This document shows, piece by piece, positions 38,188 through 48,380 of a stretch of 55,329 nt of DNA. Source of the DNA: Pelagibacteraceae bacterium AG-325-E13. Lineage in GTDB: Bacteria; Pseudomonadota; Alphaproteobacteria; Pelagibacterales; Pelagibacteraceae. The stretch lies in contig QBYF01000006.1 of assembly GCA_003282965.1 (NCBI GenBank), positions 1 through 55,329 of the forward strand, written 5' to 3'. Position 1 is the stretch's first letter, and each line of letters starts with the position of its first letter. The translations under genes and the position numbers were made by a program. The notes under the pieces were generated by a model. The model saw only the letters and a program-made list of their open reading frames with translations. It was not told the DNA's origin and did no database searches.

Positions 38188-38841
38188 TTGAAAAAATTAT
38201 TTTTCTTTAAGATATTCGTATTTCTATTTATCACTCTTTTCTGTAGCCTCGGTACTTGGCAATTATATCGATTGCAATGGAAACAAGATTTAATTAATCA
38301 AATTAGCGAAGGATTAAAATCAACTCCTACTCAGTATTCCCAAAATATAACTGTTAACTACCAGAGAGTTTCCTTAGAGGGTAAATATGATTTTAAAAAT
38401 CAGATTTATTTATACAGTTTAAATGAAAGAGGCCAGCCAGGTTTTGACGTTATTACCCCTTTTGAAACGAAGAATAAAGAAAATGTTTTAGTAAATAGAG
38501 GTTGGATAAAAAAAGAATATAAAAAAAATTTAAAAATAAATTCATCTTCCTCGACGATAATAGGTTTATTAAGAGAAAAAAGTAGAAAAAATATATTTAC
38601 ACCTAAAAATGATCCTAAAAATAATATTTGGTTTTCAATTAACATTAACGAAATTCAAATCATCACTGGTAAAAAATTCAATGAATATATTGTTTATTTA
38701 GAAGATGAAACAATTGAAACACCTAAGCCAAAAAAAATAACTATTGATTTGCCAAACAATCACCTTAAATATGCTATAACTTGGTATTCAATATCAATAT
38801 CAATTTTTTTTTATTTTTTATACTTTAGGAAAAAACAGTGA
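38188..38841 (+). CDS. SURF1 family oxidase assembly protein
   Basis: 217 residues with N- and C-terminal membrane helices flanking a periplasmic domain. FCSLGTWQLYRLQWKQ, PGFDVITPFET, VLVNRGWI and the C-terminal NHLKYAITWYSISI are SURF1 hallmarks. TTG start at 38188. Involved in heme a insertion into subunit I. Overlaps thrC by 4 nt. The DUF983 gene often found here in relatives is missing. Confidence 0.92.
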   Translation: MKKLFFFKIFVFLFITLFCSLGTWQLYRLQWKQDLINQISEGLKSTPTQYSQNITVNYQRVSLEGKYDFKNQIYLYSLNERGQPGFDVITPFETKNKENVLVNRGWIKKEYKKNLKINSSSSTIIGLLREKSRKNIFTPKNDPKNNIWFSININEIQIITGKKFNEYIVYLEDETIETPKPKKITIDLPNNHLKYAITWYSISISIFFYFLYFRKKQ

Positions 38842-40214
38842 ACTATTTTAGCACAAGAGATAAATCTTTAAAATTTAGTTTTAAAGATATTTTTTTAAGA
38901 GGATTGGCACCAGACGGCGGTTTATTTTTACCATCCGAAATTAAAAAATATAATCAAAATGAAATTCAAAATTTAGGTAAATTATCTTACTCAGAATTAG
39001 CAACTGAAATCATATTCAATTTTTGTAAAAAGGATATAGAAAGAATTAAACTTAAATCATTAATTGAAAAAGCCTATGATAATTTTAACAATAAAGAAGT
39101 TGTTGAATTAAAGAAAATTGGAAATATTAATCTTCTAGAGCTTTATCACGGACCAACATTAGCTTTTAAAGATATAGCCATGCAAGTTATTGGCAATATG
39201 TATGATTATTTGCAAGTAGCAAATAAAAAGAAAGTCAATATTATAGTCGCAACTTCTGGAGACACAGGTTCTGCAGCTATATCGGCGCTAAATGATAGAA
39301 AAAATATTAATGTTTTTGTTTTACATCCACACAATAAAATTTCAAATATCCAAAGAAAAATTATGACAACAATTGGTTCAAATAATATTTACAATATAGC
39401 TGTAAAAGGATCATTTGACGACTGTCAAAAAATTGTAAAAGATATGTTTAATGAAAATGAATTTAGGGAAAAAATTAATATGTCAGGAGTTAATTCTATT
39501 AATTGGGCAAGAATTATCTGTCAGATAGTTTATTATTTTTATACAGTTTTAAAATTCAACAATAAAAAAATGAATTTTTCGGTTCCGACTGGAAACTTTG
39601 GAGATATTTACGCAGGCTATATTGCTAAAAAGATGGGTCTTAATATAAATAAATTAATAATTGCTACTAATGAGAATGATATTTTACAAAGGGTAATAAA
39701 CACTGGTGAATATAAACCTGATCAAGTTAAGACATCTTTTTCTCCAAGTATGGATATTCAAGTAGCAAGTAATTTTGAAAGATTGCTTTTTAATATAGTA
39801 GGTGAAGATGACAAGCGAGTTTCTCTATTGATGCAAGATCTGTCTTCAAAAGGTTTTTTTAAATTAAGTAAAGAAGAACAAGAGATTATTAAAAAAGATT
39901 TTTGTGCTGAAAAAATAAATAATAAAGACACCCTATCTTTAATAGAAGAAACAAATAGTAAGTTAAACTTTATACTTGATCCACACACAGCTACAGCGGT
40001 GGGAGCAGCAAAAAAAATAAATGATCTTTCTAACACAATAGTTCTTGGAACAGCTCATCCATATAAATTTTTAGATACTATAAAGATTGCAACTGGGCAA
40101 GAAGTTGAAAAACCTATTCAATTAAGTCAAATTCAAGATAAAAAAGAAAAATTTGATATTATTGAAAATTCAAATTCAGAGGTAAAAAGTTATATTTTAA
40201 GTAAAATACAATGA
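38838..40214 (+). CDS. thrC: threonine synthase
   Basis: PLP enzyme converting O-phosphohomoserine to threonine. 458 residues, class with the YFSTRDKSLKFSFKD N-terminus; PLP lysine in YHGPTLAFKDIAMQ, VATSGDTGSAA phosphate loop, and NWARIICQIVYYF. GTG start overlaps surf1 by 4 nt. The thrB partner lies 900 bp away on the other strand. Confidence 0.96.
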   Translation: MNYFSTRDKSLKFSFKDIFLRGLAPDGGLFLPSEIKKYNQNEIQNLGKLSYSELATEIIFNFCKKDIERIKLKSLIEKAYDNFNNKEVVELKKIGNINLLELYHGPTLAFKDIAMQVIGNMYDYLQVANKKKVNIIVATSGDTGSAAISALNDRKNINVFVLHPHNKISNIQRKIMTTIGSNNIYNIAVKGSFDDCQKIVKDMFNENEFREKINMSGVNSINWARIICQIVYYFYTVLKFNNKKMNFSVPTGNFGDIYAGYIAKKMGLNINKLIIATNENDILQRVINTGEYKPDQVKTSFSPSMDIQVASNFERLLFNIVGEDDKRVSLLMQDLSSKGFFKLSKEEQEIIKKDFCAEKINNKDTLSLIEETNSKLNFILDPHTATAVGAAKKINDLSNTIVLGTAHPYKFLDTIKIATGQEVEKPIQLSQIQDKKEKFDIIENSNSEVKSYILSKIQ

Positions 40215-40696
40215 GATTAAAAGCAGGAAATAAGCTACCTAGTTCAGAGTTATTCTATCTTGATCAAAATAACGATGTCAAAAAAATTGATATAATAGAT
40301 TTATGTAAAAATAAAACTATCATTTTAGGCATGCCGGGGGCATTTACTAAAACGTGTTCAGCGCTTCATTTGCCTGGTTATATAAAAAACTACGAATTAG
40401 CATTAAAAAAAGGAATTTCAAAAATAATATGTATTGCAGTGAACGATCCTAATGTTATGAAAGCCTGGGGGGAAAAACAAAACATTGGATCTAAAATATT
40501 CATGGTAGGTGACCCGTTTCTTAACTTTACTAGAGCAATTGGAGCTGAAGTAGATAAATCTGAAAAAGGTCTTGGAATAAGATCAAACAGATATACTATG
40601 CTCGTAGAAAACGGAGATGTCAAAAAAATAGAGGAAGAAAAAGAAACAGCTACTTGCGAACTATCCTCCGCCGAAAGTTTTTTAAACGCTATTTAG
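40211..40696 (+). CDS. peroxiredoxin, Prx5-like
   Basis: 161 residues. The active-site motif PGAFTKTCSALHLPGY carries the peroxidatic Cys (about residue 49). ICIAVNDPNVMKAWG and ADKSEKGLGIRSNRYTM-like segments match Prx5/hybrid peroxiredoxins that reduce peroxides with glutathione or thioredoxin. It overlaps thrC by 4 nt; its stop overlaps convergent rnhA by 8 nt. Confidence 0.92.
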   Translation: MRLKAGNKLPSSELFYLDQNNDVKKIDIIDLCKNKTIILGMPGAFTKTCSALHLPGYIKNYELALKKGISKIICIAVNDPNVMKAWGEKQNIGSKIFMVGDPFLNFTRAIGAEVDKSEKGLGIRSNRYTMLVENGDVKKIEEEKETATCELSSAESFLNAI

Positions 40697-41114
40697 TTTC
40701 CAAAACTGCCAATTCATCAACAAGATTATTGTATTTATTTCCCGCGTGAGCTTTAACCCACTTCCAATTCACTTTATGTTTTTGACACAAATTATCCAAT
40801 TTAACCCAAAGATCTTTATTTTTAACTGGTTTCTTGTTAGAATTCTTCCAATTATTTAATTTCCACTTTTTAATCCAATCAGTTATTCCGTCTTTTACAT
40901 ATTTTGAGTCAGTATAAATTATTATCTCTGATTTTTTTTTTATTTTTTTTAAAGCCATTATTGGAGCCATTAATTCCATTCTATTATTTGTCGTATTACT
41001 TTCTCTTCCAGAAATATTCGATTGACTTAAATTACTATCCAAAATAATTGCAGCCCATCCCCCCTTTCCAGGATTTCCGGAACACGCTCCATCAGTATAA
41101 ATCTTTATTTTCAT
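40689..41114 (-). CDS. rnhA: ribonuclease HI
   Basis: Degrades RNA in RNA-DNA hybrids. 141 residues; catalytic acids in IYTDGACSGNPGKGGW, RMELMAPIMAL, IYTDSKYVKDGI and the C-terminal NNLVDELA, plus the basic-protrusion Trp/Lys segment WIKKWKLNNWKN. Last gene of the long minus-strand array; shares one base with thrB. Confidence 0.96.
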   Translation of the reverse strand: MKIKIYTDGACSGNPGKGGWAAIILDSNLSQSNISGRESNTTNNRMELMAPIMALKKIKKKSEIIIYTDSKYVKDGITDWIKKWKLNNWKNSNKKPVKNKDLWVKLDNLCQKHKVNWKWVKAHAGNKYNNLVDELAVLETK

Positions 41115-42082
41115 TAAAAAAAATAATCCTCATAATTTTTCGCGTTTTTGTGGAAATCCAATCTTTTTAAGTATTCTATAGGATCTTTAATTTTTACAAT
41201 TGCACCTTCCACAGTATTCAAAGTGTCGAAAACTCTTGTTAATAAGAATCTTAAGGCAGCTCCTTGAGATAATACTTTTATACTCTCTCTTTCTTCACTA
41301 GTAAGTTTCCTCACCGATGTATATCCATCAATAAAATTTTTTGCTTTAGTGATATTAAAACTCAAATTACTTTTTAAACCATCAAAACAAAGAGCGTTAA
41401 AGCAAATTGCTATTTCAAATGCAAAATAATCTTCGCAAGAAAAATAAAAATCAATCACTCCGCTAAATTTATCTTTGATAAAAAAAATATTATCATGAAA
41501 TAAATCAGCATGAATAATTCCTTTTGGTAAATTTTTTGGCCAATTTTTTTCGACATCATTTAGATTTTCTTCAATTAACTTTGGAAGATCTTTATGAATC
41601 TTTGTACATTCATCTTTAACTGCATCAAACAGTTTTCTCCAAGATAGTACCGAAAGATCATTTGGACGTTTAAATTTTAAATTTTTTGTAAGCTCATGCA
41701 TTTTAGCTGTTTCGAGTCCTATTGATTTACAATTAGCTGGTGATAAATTTTGCTTAGCTTTTCCATCTAAAAAAGAGACTATCATCAGTTTTTTTCCACC
41801 AAAATCTGTAACAGTGTTATTTTTGTTGTTTAAAATTGGAGCAGGGCATTTAAAATTCGCTTTATTTAAAGAAGACATTAAATCTGAAAAAAAAGGAAGA
41901 TCTTTTGGCTTCACTCTTTTTTCGTAAACTGTAAGTATAAATTTTTTTTTATTAATTAATAAAAAATAATTAGTATTTTCTATTCCCTCTTTAATTCCTT
42001 CAAAAGATTCTAACTTTCCTAAAGTATATTTTGATAAAATATCTTCAATGTCGTTTTGATTTAACTTTGTATAGACAGCCAT
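41114..42082 (-). CDS. thrB: homoserine kinase (aminoglycoside-phosphotransferase fold)
   Basis: 322 residues; the alphaproteobacterial type II homoserine kinase. It starts MAVYTKLNQNDIEDIL and has the APH-fold catalytic loop GIIHADLFHDNIFF, then GVIDFYFSCED in the metal-binding loop. Produces phosphohomoserine for ThrC (38838-40214). Shares one base with ispH upstream and rnhA downstream. Confidence 0.93.
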   Translation of the reverse strand: MAVYTKLNQNDIEDILSKYTLGKLESFEGIKEGIENTNYFLLINKKKFILTVYEKRVKPKDLPFFSDLMSSLNKANFKCPAPILNNKNNTVTDFGGKKLMIVSFLDGKAKQNLSPANCKSIGLETAKMHELTKNLKFKRPNDLSVLSWRKLFDAVKDECTKIHKDLPKLIEENLNDVEKNWPKNLPKGIIHADLFHDNIFFIKDKFSGVIDFYFSCEDYFAFEIAICFNALCFDGLKSNLSFNITKAKNFIDGYTSVRKLTSEERESIKVLSQGAALRFLLTRVFDTLNTVEGAIVKIKDPIEYLKRLDFHKNAKNYEDYFF

Positions 42083-43026
42083 TAGTTCAGATCTTTTGGT
42101 AGTTTAAAAACAACTTTTTCCTCAGCAACTACTATCTCTTCTATAGCAACTTTTCGATCTTTTTTTATATTATCTAGCAATGTTTGGACTAATTTTTCTG
42201 GCGCAGACGCACCAGAGGATATGCCTATGGTATCAGATCTATCTATATCATTATACGGAATCTCTTTCTCAGAATGCATCAATTGAGAGTTGTTACATCC
42301 TGCCTTTTTTGCAACTTCCACCAACCTTACTGAATTAGATGAGTTACGACTGCCAACCACAAAGAACATATCGCATTTTGATGCTATCTGTTTTACCGCA
42401 GACTGTCTGTTAGTAGTTGCATAACATATATCTTCTTTAATAGGACCCTTAATTTGTGGAAATTTTTTTTTAAGTTCAGTAATTATCTCAGCAGTATCAT
42501 CTACTGAGAGAGTTGTTTGAGTAATATAAGCTAAAGATTTTTTAAAATTGTCAGCAATTAAATTTTCAACATCTTTTTTTGTTTCAATTAATTTTATAGA
42601 TCCTTTAGGGAGTTGACCCATAGTACCAATCACTTCAGGATGATTCTTGTGACCAATTAAAAATATCTCGTACCCCCGTTTGTTTAATTGCTCTGACTCT
42701 CTGTGTACTTTTGAAACCAAAGGACAAGTAGCATCTATAAAAGATAAATTTTTTAATTTGGCCTCTTCTGGAACTGATTTAGGAACCCCGTGAGCAGAGA
42801 AAATTACTGGTCTATTGCCGTCTGTAATATCAGATAGTTCATCAACAAATATTGCACCCTTCTCTTTTAATTCTTCAACAACTTGTTTATTATGAACTAT
42901 TTCGTGTCTTACGTAAACAGGAGCACCAAATTTGTTAATTGATTTTTCTACAATTTCAATTGCTCTTTTAACTCCTGCACAAAAACCTCTCGGAGATGCT
43001 AAATAAATTTTAAGTTCTTTTTTCAT
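42082..43026 (-). CDS. ispH: 4-hydroxy-3-methylbut-2-enyl diphosphate reductase
   Basis: Last enzyme of the MEP pathway, yielding IPP and DMAPP. 314 residues; the three Fe-S cysteines lie in SPRGFCAGVKRAIEIVE, DATCPLVSKVHRE and EDICYATTNRQSAV, with HGVP and GHKNHPEV also present. Overlaps blh upstream by 17 nt, so precursor supply and retinal formation are physically coupled. Confidence 0.97.
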   Translation of the reverse strand: MKKELKIYLASPRGFCAGVKRAIEIVEKSINKFGAPVYVRHEIVHNKQVVEELKEKGAIFVDELSDITDGNRPVIFSAHGVPKSVPEEAKLKNLSFIDATCPLVSKVHRESEQLNKRGYEIFLIGHKNHPEVIGTMGQLPKGSIKLIETKKDVENLIADNFKKSLAYITQTTLSVDDTAEIITELKKKFPQIKGPIKEDICYATTNRQSAVKQIASKCDMFFVVGSRNSSNSVRLVEVAKKAGCNNSQLMHSEKEIPYNDIDRSDTIGISSGASAPEKLVQTLLDNIKKDRKVAIEEIVVAEEKVVFKLPKDLN

Positions 43027-43915
43027 TTTTTTCTAAAAGATATTCTAGCAATATATGCGGAAAAGTAAGTGACGCCAAACCAATAAAAATTACCTTATAA
43101 ATGGCCTCATCAAGCGTATAAAAATTATTTAAAAAAAATATTCCGAGAAGAAATATTACTCCAGTGACAAAAGTTAATGGAATTGCTTTACTTACAAATT
43201 TTTTAATCCCAGACTCAAAAGATTTATCCAACTCAAAAATAAGCGTTATAGAGTGTCTTATTGAATGAAGGAAACAAAAATAAATCGTGAAAGCTAGAAT
43301 AGGCGTTAAGAAAAAATTTAATATAATAAGTGATGCAAAATCCATGATCATAATCCCTTTTATGTCAGTATCTTTTTTATTTGAAATGAATAAAGATGAC
43401 AAAAAACTTAAACATAACAGCATTATTAAAAATTGATCATTAAAAACTGCAGACTCAAAAACATTGAAATTTAAAATTTGAAATATTTCGTTTGTAGCGT
43501 TTCTTTGTAATAGTAATGGAGTTACAATTACAGATGATCCTTTTAAAAAGAATAAGCATTCTGATATCAAAAATTTTCTTTTAAAAGCAAATACTGTATC
43601 TTCTTTACCAAAATGATAAGCTGCAACAATCAAGAATGAAAATAAAACAATATTAGGGAATATCAACCACAAAGTTATTATTAGAAAAGAAATTAATATA
43701 TATACAAGATAAAAGAAAAAAGAAGATTTATAGCCAAATAATTTCAAAAGTTTTTTACCTTTTATATTATCTAGGGCTCCATGCGATATTCCCAAAATCA
43801 ATATTAAGAATAAACAGATCATTATAGGTTCAAAATTTAACATAAGATAGAGTGGGCTTATTAAAATACATAAGTTGAAAAATATAACTGAGTGTTTAAA
43901 ATTTATTCTATCCAT
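43010..43915 (-). CDS. blh: beta-carotene 15,15'-dioxygenase, Brp/Blh family
   Basis: Membrane enzyme cleaving beta-carotene to two retinals, the chromophore of proteorhodopsin. 301 residues, about eight helices. The family histidines appear in GISHGALDNIKG, VAAYHFGKEDTVF and CFLHSIRHS. Shares one base with crtY and overlaps ispH by 17 nt. No rhodopsin gene is in the window, so that partner is inferred. Confidence 0.92.
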   Translation of the reverse strand: MDRINFKHSVIFFNLCILISPLYLMLNFEPIMICLFLILILGISHGALDNIKGKKLLKLFGYKSSFFFYLVYILISFLIITLWLIFPNIVLFSFLIVAAYHFGKEDTVFAFKRKFLISECLFFLKGSSVIVTPLLLQRNATNEIFQILNFNVFESAVFNDQFLIMLLCLSFLSSLFISNKKDTDIKGIMIMDFASLIILNFFLTPILAFTIYFCFLHSIRHSITLIFELDKSFESGIKKFVSKAIPLTFVTGVIFLLGIFFLNNFYTLDEAIYKVIFIGLASLTFPHILLEYLLEKNEKRT

Positions 43916-44982
43916 TAATCAAATAAAGCTCTTAAAAAAATTAATTTAGGCATTTTGCTTATAATAACAACATCTTCAAAAATATTACTTTTGTTTGATA
44001 AAAATTTAATAATTGTGTTCGAAGAAGTTTTAAACATATTAGAAAATACTTTTGGCATTTTTTCTGGATATTTTTCTAAAACTTTTAAAAAAACTTTATC
44101 TAAAAATTGATATTTTTTTCCAAGATTGAATGTTTTTACTTTTTCAATTTTATCAATATTTCTTGCAATATATTTACTATGTTCTTGAATATTTAAAAAA
44201 GTATATCCAGTGCTTAACCTAGTCATCCCACCAGCAGATCCAATATTAATATTTTTTTTGTTATTTTTAAATGTTGGGTAAAATAATGGTATAGCTCCCT
44301 TTTCTATAAAATTTATTTTATAATTTTTTATCCCTAAATTGTTCTTAATATAATTTTCCAGTTGTAAATCATAATCCATAAGACTTTGATCCTCTAAATT
44401 TGATAACCATGTCGTTTCAATCAAAGCCTTATTTTTACTAAATGGTAATGTATAAAAAAAATGAACATCGTTTCTTTGATCGCAATTAAAATCCATAAGG
44501 TTTAAAATTTCATCATCAAAAATGTCCTTTGTTGTCTCAATTTCAATTCCTTGAAAGTGTTGCCACAATTCTGATTTGTCAAGTTCGGCTTCAAATACAC
44601 TATTAAAAATAATTGAATTTTTTGAATTAATTTCATTAAGATTTTTGAAAAAATTGATATTTGGATTAGAAGAAAGCTTTGAGTTAATCTTTTTATAAAA
44701 TTTTTCACTATTAATACTCTGATAAGGAAATTTTTTATTTACTAATTCTTGGGAATTTTCAGAGGAGTTTATTGTAAAATTGTTCCAACTCTTTATTACA
44801 CAATCTTCAAAATTGTGATCAAATACTTTCCAGAAAGACCAAGTTTTATCTCTTTTATATTCTTTACGCGGCTCAATAATAGCCAGAGTTTTATTCTTTA
44901 ATTTTCCATTAATCTCAAGTTCATAGGCCAATGACAACCCCGCACATCCTCCACCGATGATTAAATAATCAAATTCTTTCAT
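43915..44982 (-). CDS. crtY: lycopene beta-cyclase
   Basis: Converts lycopene to beta-carotene. 355 residues; N-terminal dinucleotide-binding DYLIIGGGCAGLSLAYEL, the CrtY motif DKTWSFW and GGMTRLSTGYTF. Overlaps crtB by 14 nt. The family is the CrtY (not CrtL-fusion or heterodimeric) type. Confidence 0.94.
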   Translation of the reverse strand: MKEFDYLIIGGGCAGLSLAYELEINGKLKNKTLAIIEPRKEYKRDKTWSFWKVFDHNFEDCVIKSWNNFTINSSENSQELVNKKFPYQSINSEKFYKKINSKLSSNPNINFFKNLNEINSKNSIIFNSVFEAELDKSELWQHFQGIEIETTKDIFDDEILNLMDFNCDQRNDVHFFYTLPFSKNKALIETTWLSNLEDQSLMDYDLQLENYIKNNLGIKNYKINFIEKGAIPLFYPTFKNNKKNINIGSAGGMTRLSTGYTFLNIQEHSKYIARNIDKIEKVKTFNLGKKYQFLDKVFLKVLEKYPEKMPKVFSNMFKTSSNTIIKFLSNKSNIFEDVVIISKMPKLIFLRALFD

Positions 44983-45817
44983 TTAAGTTAACTTCTTTTT
45001 CTACAATACTATGGTTAATATGATTATCGTAAATTATCTGTTTAACAAATAATAATTTTATAAAGTCAAAAATAGATAAAAAAGTCTGAATTATTTTGCT
45101 GAAAATTGGAACATATATCTTTCCAGCCTTGTTATAATTCTCTGTATTTTTTTGTTTTAAAATATAATCACCGATTTTTTTATAAATGCGTCTAGCTAAA
45201 ATAACTGAAAATCTAGATCTTAATGGTATACCTCTAATTGAATTAAAAGATTTTTGGTAAAATATTTGAGAGTCATTTATTGTTTCCTTAATTGTGTAAA
45301 AATCAGGTTTAATATATTGACGATTACGGTCTTTATCTTCGCAAACGTCACGAGCAATATTTGTAAGTTGCATAGCAATTCCTAGATCAACCGCACCTTT
45401 AAGAGCCTCTTTATCTTTTACTTTTAAAATTTTCGACATCATCAATCCAACTGTTCCTGCAACCCTATAGGAATAAATCAATAATTCTTTTTTTGAATTA
45501 ATTTGAACTTTTTCTTTTAAGTCTGTTTCAATTCCATCAAATAAATCAATTACAATTTTTTCAGAAATATTTTCACTATTAATTATTGACCACATCTCAC
45601 TAATTATTTGATTATTGAGATCCTTATTAAAAAAATCATTTTTAAATTTTAAAAAGTTTTTTTTTTTAGCTTCTAGCTTATTATCACCATCAACAATATC
45701 ATCTAAAGTTCTGCAAAAGTTATATAATGAGGAACTTTTATTAAATATTTCTTTCGATAAAAAGAAACTAGCCCAGTAAAAAGATTTTGCGTGTTTTTTT
45801 AATAAATCATTACTCAT
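44969..45817 (-). CDS. crtB: phytoene synthase
   Basis: Head-to-head condensation of two GGPP to phytoene. 282 residues; Asp-rich motifs RTLDDIVDGD (about residues 36-45) and NIARDVCEDKDRNRQYI, and SFYWASFFL at the start. ATGA-type overlap with crtI. GGPP synthase (crtE) is not in the cluster and must be encoded elsewhere. Confidence 0.95.
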   Translation of the reverse strand: MSNDLLKKHAKSFYWASFFLSKEIFNKSSSLYNFCRTLDDIVDGDNKLEAKKKNFLKFKNDFFNKDLNNQIISEMWSIINSENISEKIVIDLFDGIETDLKEKVQINSKKELLIYSYRVAGTVGLMMSKILKVKDKEALKGAVDLGIAMQLTNIARDVCEDKDRNRQYIKPDFYTIKETINDSQIFYQKSFNSIRGIPLRSRFSVILARRIYKKIGDYILKQKNTENYNKAGKIYVPIFSKIIQTFLSIFDFIKLLFVKQIIYDNHINHSIVEKEVNLNERI

Positions 45818-47283
45818 CTGAATAATTTATCTAATACCTTAGCAGACGAGAGAACTCCTGGCATTCCTGCTCCAGGGTGTGTTCCAGCTCCTACAAAGTA
45901 CAAATTTTCAAATACTTCCGATTGATTATGAAATCTAAAATATGCAGACTGAGAAAATTTAGGTTGAATCGAAAATCCAGAACCATGCAAGGTCGCTAAA
46001 TCTTTTTCAAAATAATCAGGAGTTAAATAAAAATCACTAACAACATTTTCTTTTATTCCAGGCAATACAGACCTGTCCATTTTTTCTAAAATTAAATTTT
46101 TAAATTTTTCTCCTTCGTTAGACCAATTAATATTTGATAGATTGTTTGGCACTGGGACTAAAACATAAAAAGCGTCTTGTCCACTTGGAGCCATGTTGGG
46201 ATCTGTAGCGGATGGCCTATGTAAATAATAGCTAATATCTTCAGATAGTATTTTTTTCTCGAAAATTTTATTTAAATGCTTTTCATAAGAATTACCAAAA
46301 TAAATAGTATGATGGGCAACATCTTTGTATTGCTTTTTTGATCCGAAATAGTAAACAAACAAACCCATAGAATAATCCATTCTTTTCATTTTTTGTTTAA
46401 AGAAAAAATTATAATTTTTTTTTGATTTGATTAAATTCTGGTAAACATTTGGAGGATCAGAATTACAAACTATATAATCACATTTAATTATTTCTGAATT
46501 GTTAAGCTCTACTCCGCTTACTTTATTATCTTTTGAAATGATCTCAGTGACTTCAGCATCTTTAATAATCTTAATATTTTCTTCTCCCATTAATTTTTCT
46601 AATGCTTTTACCACATTACCAGTGCCTCCCATTGAATAGTGGATTCCCCATTTTTTTTCTAAAAATAAAATTAGGGTATAAATTGACGTGGTTGTAAAAG
46701 GATTGCCTCCTACTAAAAGAGGATGCATGCTAAAAACTCTTCTTAATTTTTCATTTGTTATATAATTTGAAACTAATTTATAAACAGATTTATAACTTTT
46801 TAAACTTAACAATGAAGGTATCTGCTTAAGCATAAAGGTAAGATTATTAAATGGTTTGTCTGATAAATCAGTAAAACCTTTATTAAAAATTTTTTCAGTA
46901 AAATTTACTAAATCTTTATATCCTCTAAAGTCTATATCTGAAAATTTTTTGACTTCTCTTTCCATTGATTTTTCATCACCCGAGTAATCAAAGGTTTGTC
47001 CATCACTAAATACAAATCGGTACCATAAATCTAAAGGGACAATCTCAACATAGTTAGAAATTTTTTTATTAAACAATGAAAATAATTCTTCAAAAAGATA
47101 TGGAGCTGTTATTACTGTTGGCCCACCGTCATAAGTAAAACTTCCTTTTTTAAAAACTCTAGCTCTACCTCCGAGATCAGAGTGTTTTTCAACCAAAGTA
47201 ACTTCAAAGCCTTTAGCTCGCAATCTTAAAGCAGAGGCTAATCCCCCAAAACCCGAACCAACAATTATTATTTTTTTTGCCAT
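45814..47283 (-). CDS. crtI: phytoene desaturase
   Basis: FAD enzyme desaturating phytoene to lycopene. 489 residues; FAD-binding IIVGSGFGGLASALRL and VEKHSDLGGRARVF at the N-terminus, and the CrtI C-terminal signature GAGTHPGAGMPGVLSSAK. First carotenoid gene, only 16 nt after the atpF stop with no terminator between, so it probably shares the ATP synthase transcript. No Shine-Dalgarno is visible. Confidence 0.96.
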   Translation of the reverse strand: MAKKIIIVGSGFGGLASALRLRAKGFEVTLVEKHSDLGGRARVFKKGSFTYDGGPTVITAPYLFEELFSLFNKKISNYVEIVPLDLWYRFVFSDGQTFDYSGDEKSMEREVKKFSDIDFRGYKDLVNFTEKIFNKGFTDLSDKPFNNLTFMLKQIPSLLSLKSYKSVYKLVSNYITNEKLRRVFSMHPLLVGGNPFTTTSIYTLILFLEKKWGIHYSMGGTGNVVKALEKLMGEENIKIIKDAEVTEIISKDNKVSGVELNNSEIIKCDYIVCNSDPPNVYQNLIKSKKNYNFFFKQKMKRMDYSMGLFVYYFGSKKQYKDVAHHTIYFGNSYEKHLNKIFEKKILSEDISYYLHRPSATDPNMAPSGQDAFYVLVPVPNNLSNINWSNEGEKFKNLILEKMDRSVLPGIKENVVSDFYLTPDYFEKDLATLHGSGFSIQPKFSQSAYFRFHNQSEVFENLYFVGAGTHPGAGMPGVLSSAKVLDKLFR

Positions 47284-47299
47284 AATTATTATGGCTATT

Positions 47300-47797
47300 C
47301 TAACTGGATTTTTTCTTAAGTGCTAATTTTGTTTCTTCAAGACTTGATAAATAAATTTTATCTAATTTACTTTTATCTATGGAATTTTTAAGAAGCTTTT
47401 CAACAGATTCTATTGCTATTTTGACAGAAGTGTTTTTGATATCTTTGAGGGCTTGGCTTTTCATTTGTTTTATTCTTTCCTCAGCATTTTTTTTTCTATT
47501 TTCCATTAAGTTATGAAATTCTTCATTAGTTTTAATAATATTTTTTTCAGCATTCTCATTAGCTTTGTCTATCATTAATTTTACTTCTGCTTTTGAATTA
47601 CTAATCTTTTTTTCATGTTCACTTAAAATATTTTTTGCTTCCTCTTTTAGTTTCTCTGCCTCATTTATTTGATTTTTAATGTTAGAAATATTTTCATTTA
47701 AAAAATTCTTTACCTTTTGAGGAATCTTAAAGTAAATTAAGACTCCTAGAAAAATAAAAAAAGAAATAGCAACCCAAAATGTTGCATCTATTGTCAT
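47300..47797 (-). CDS. atpF: F0F1 ATP synthase subunit b
   Basis: 165 residues: N-terminal membrane helix (about residues 5-25) and a long charged coiled coil of the peripheral stalk. It begins TIDATFWVAISFFIFLGVL. Overlaps the b' gene by 4 nt. The fifth ATP synthase gene, directly before crtI. Confidence 0.92.
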   Translation of the reverse strand: MTIDATFWVAISFFIFLGVLIYFKIPQKVKNFLNENISNIKNQINEAEKLKEEAKNILSEHEKKISNSKAEVKLMIDKANENAEKNIIKTNEEFHNLMENRKKNAEERIKQMKSQALKDIKNTSVKIAIESVEKLLKNSIDKSKLDKIYLSSLEETKLALKKKSS

Positions 47798-48369
47798 AAA
47801 TATTTACCTATATTTTTCTTTGAAACTTCTTCAACAACTGCTTTGATGCTGCTTTCATTAAGTTTGTCACCCGACATTTTTTCAATAATGTTTGAGGAAA
47901 TTTCTTGAGATATATTATTTATAGAATTAATAGAACTTGTTTTAAGCTCTAAAATTTCTTTTTGAGCTTTTGTAAGTTGATTTTCTATATCTTTCTCTAT
48001 CGTTTCTTTTTTGTTTTGAATACTCTTATCTAAAGTATTCTTAGACTCCAACAAAATTTTCGTAACTTCTTTTTTTGAGTTTTCTAAAATGACATTATAT
48101 TCCTTAAGTTTTTTTTCTGATAAACTTTTCATTTTATTGGCCTCATCTAAATCTTCTTTTATTTTATTTTCTCTGTTATCTAGATTCTTTTTTATTTTTG
48201 GTAGGTAAAATTTTGCGATTGATAAATATAAGATCGAGAACACTAATATCAACCAGAAAGCTTGTGATGCCCAATACTTAGGATCTAGCTGAGGCATGCC
48301 AGCCTCAGCTGCAAACAAATAAGTGCTAATAGTCGAAAAGACTATTATTACAAGCAAATAACGCTTCAT
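47794..48369 (-). CDS. F0F1 ATP synthase subunit b'
   Basis: 191 residues. It has an N-terminal signal-like or first helix, then MPQLDPKYWASQAFWLILVF, the b'-type motif before the membrane helix, and a long coiled coil. Paired b and b' subunits are typical of alphaproteobacteria and phototrophs. 11 nt after atpE. Confidence 0.92.
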   Translation of the reverse strand: MKRYLLVIIVFSTISTYLFAAEAGMPQLDPKYWASQAFWLILVFSILYLSIAKFYLPKIKKNLDNRENKIKEDLDEANKMKSLSEKKLKEYNVILENSKKEVTKILLESKNTLDKSIQNKKETIEKDIENQLTKAQKEILELKTSSINSINNISQEISSNIIEKMSGDKLNESSIKAVVEEVSKKNIGKYL

Positions 48370-48380
48370 AATTTATTTAA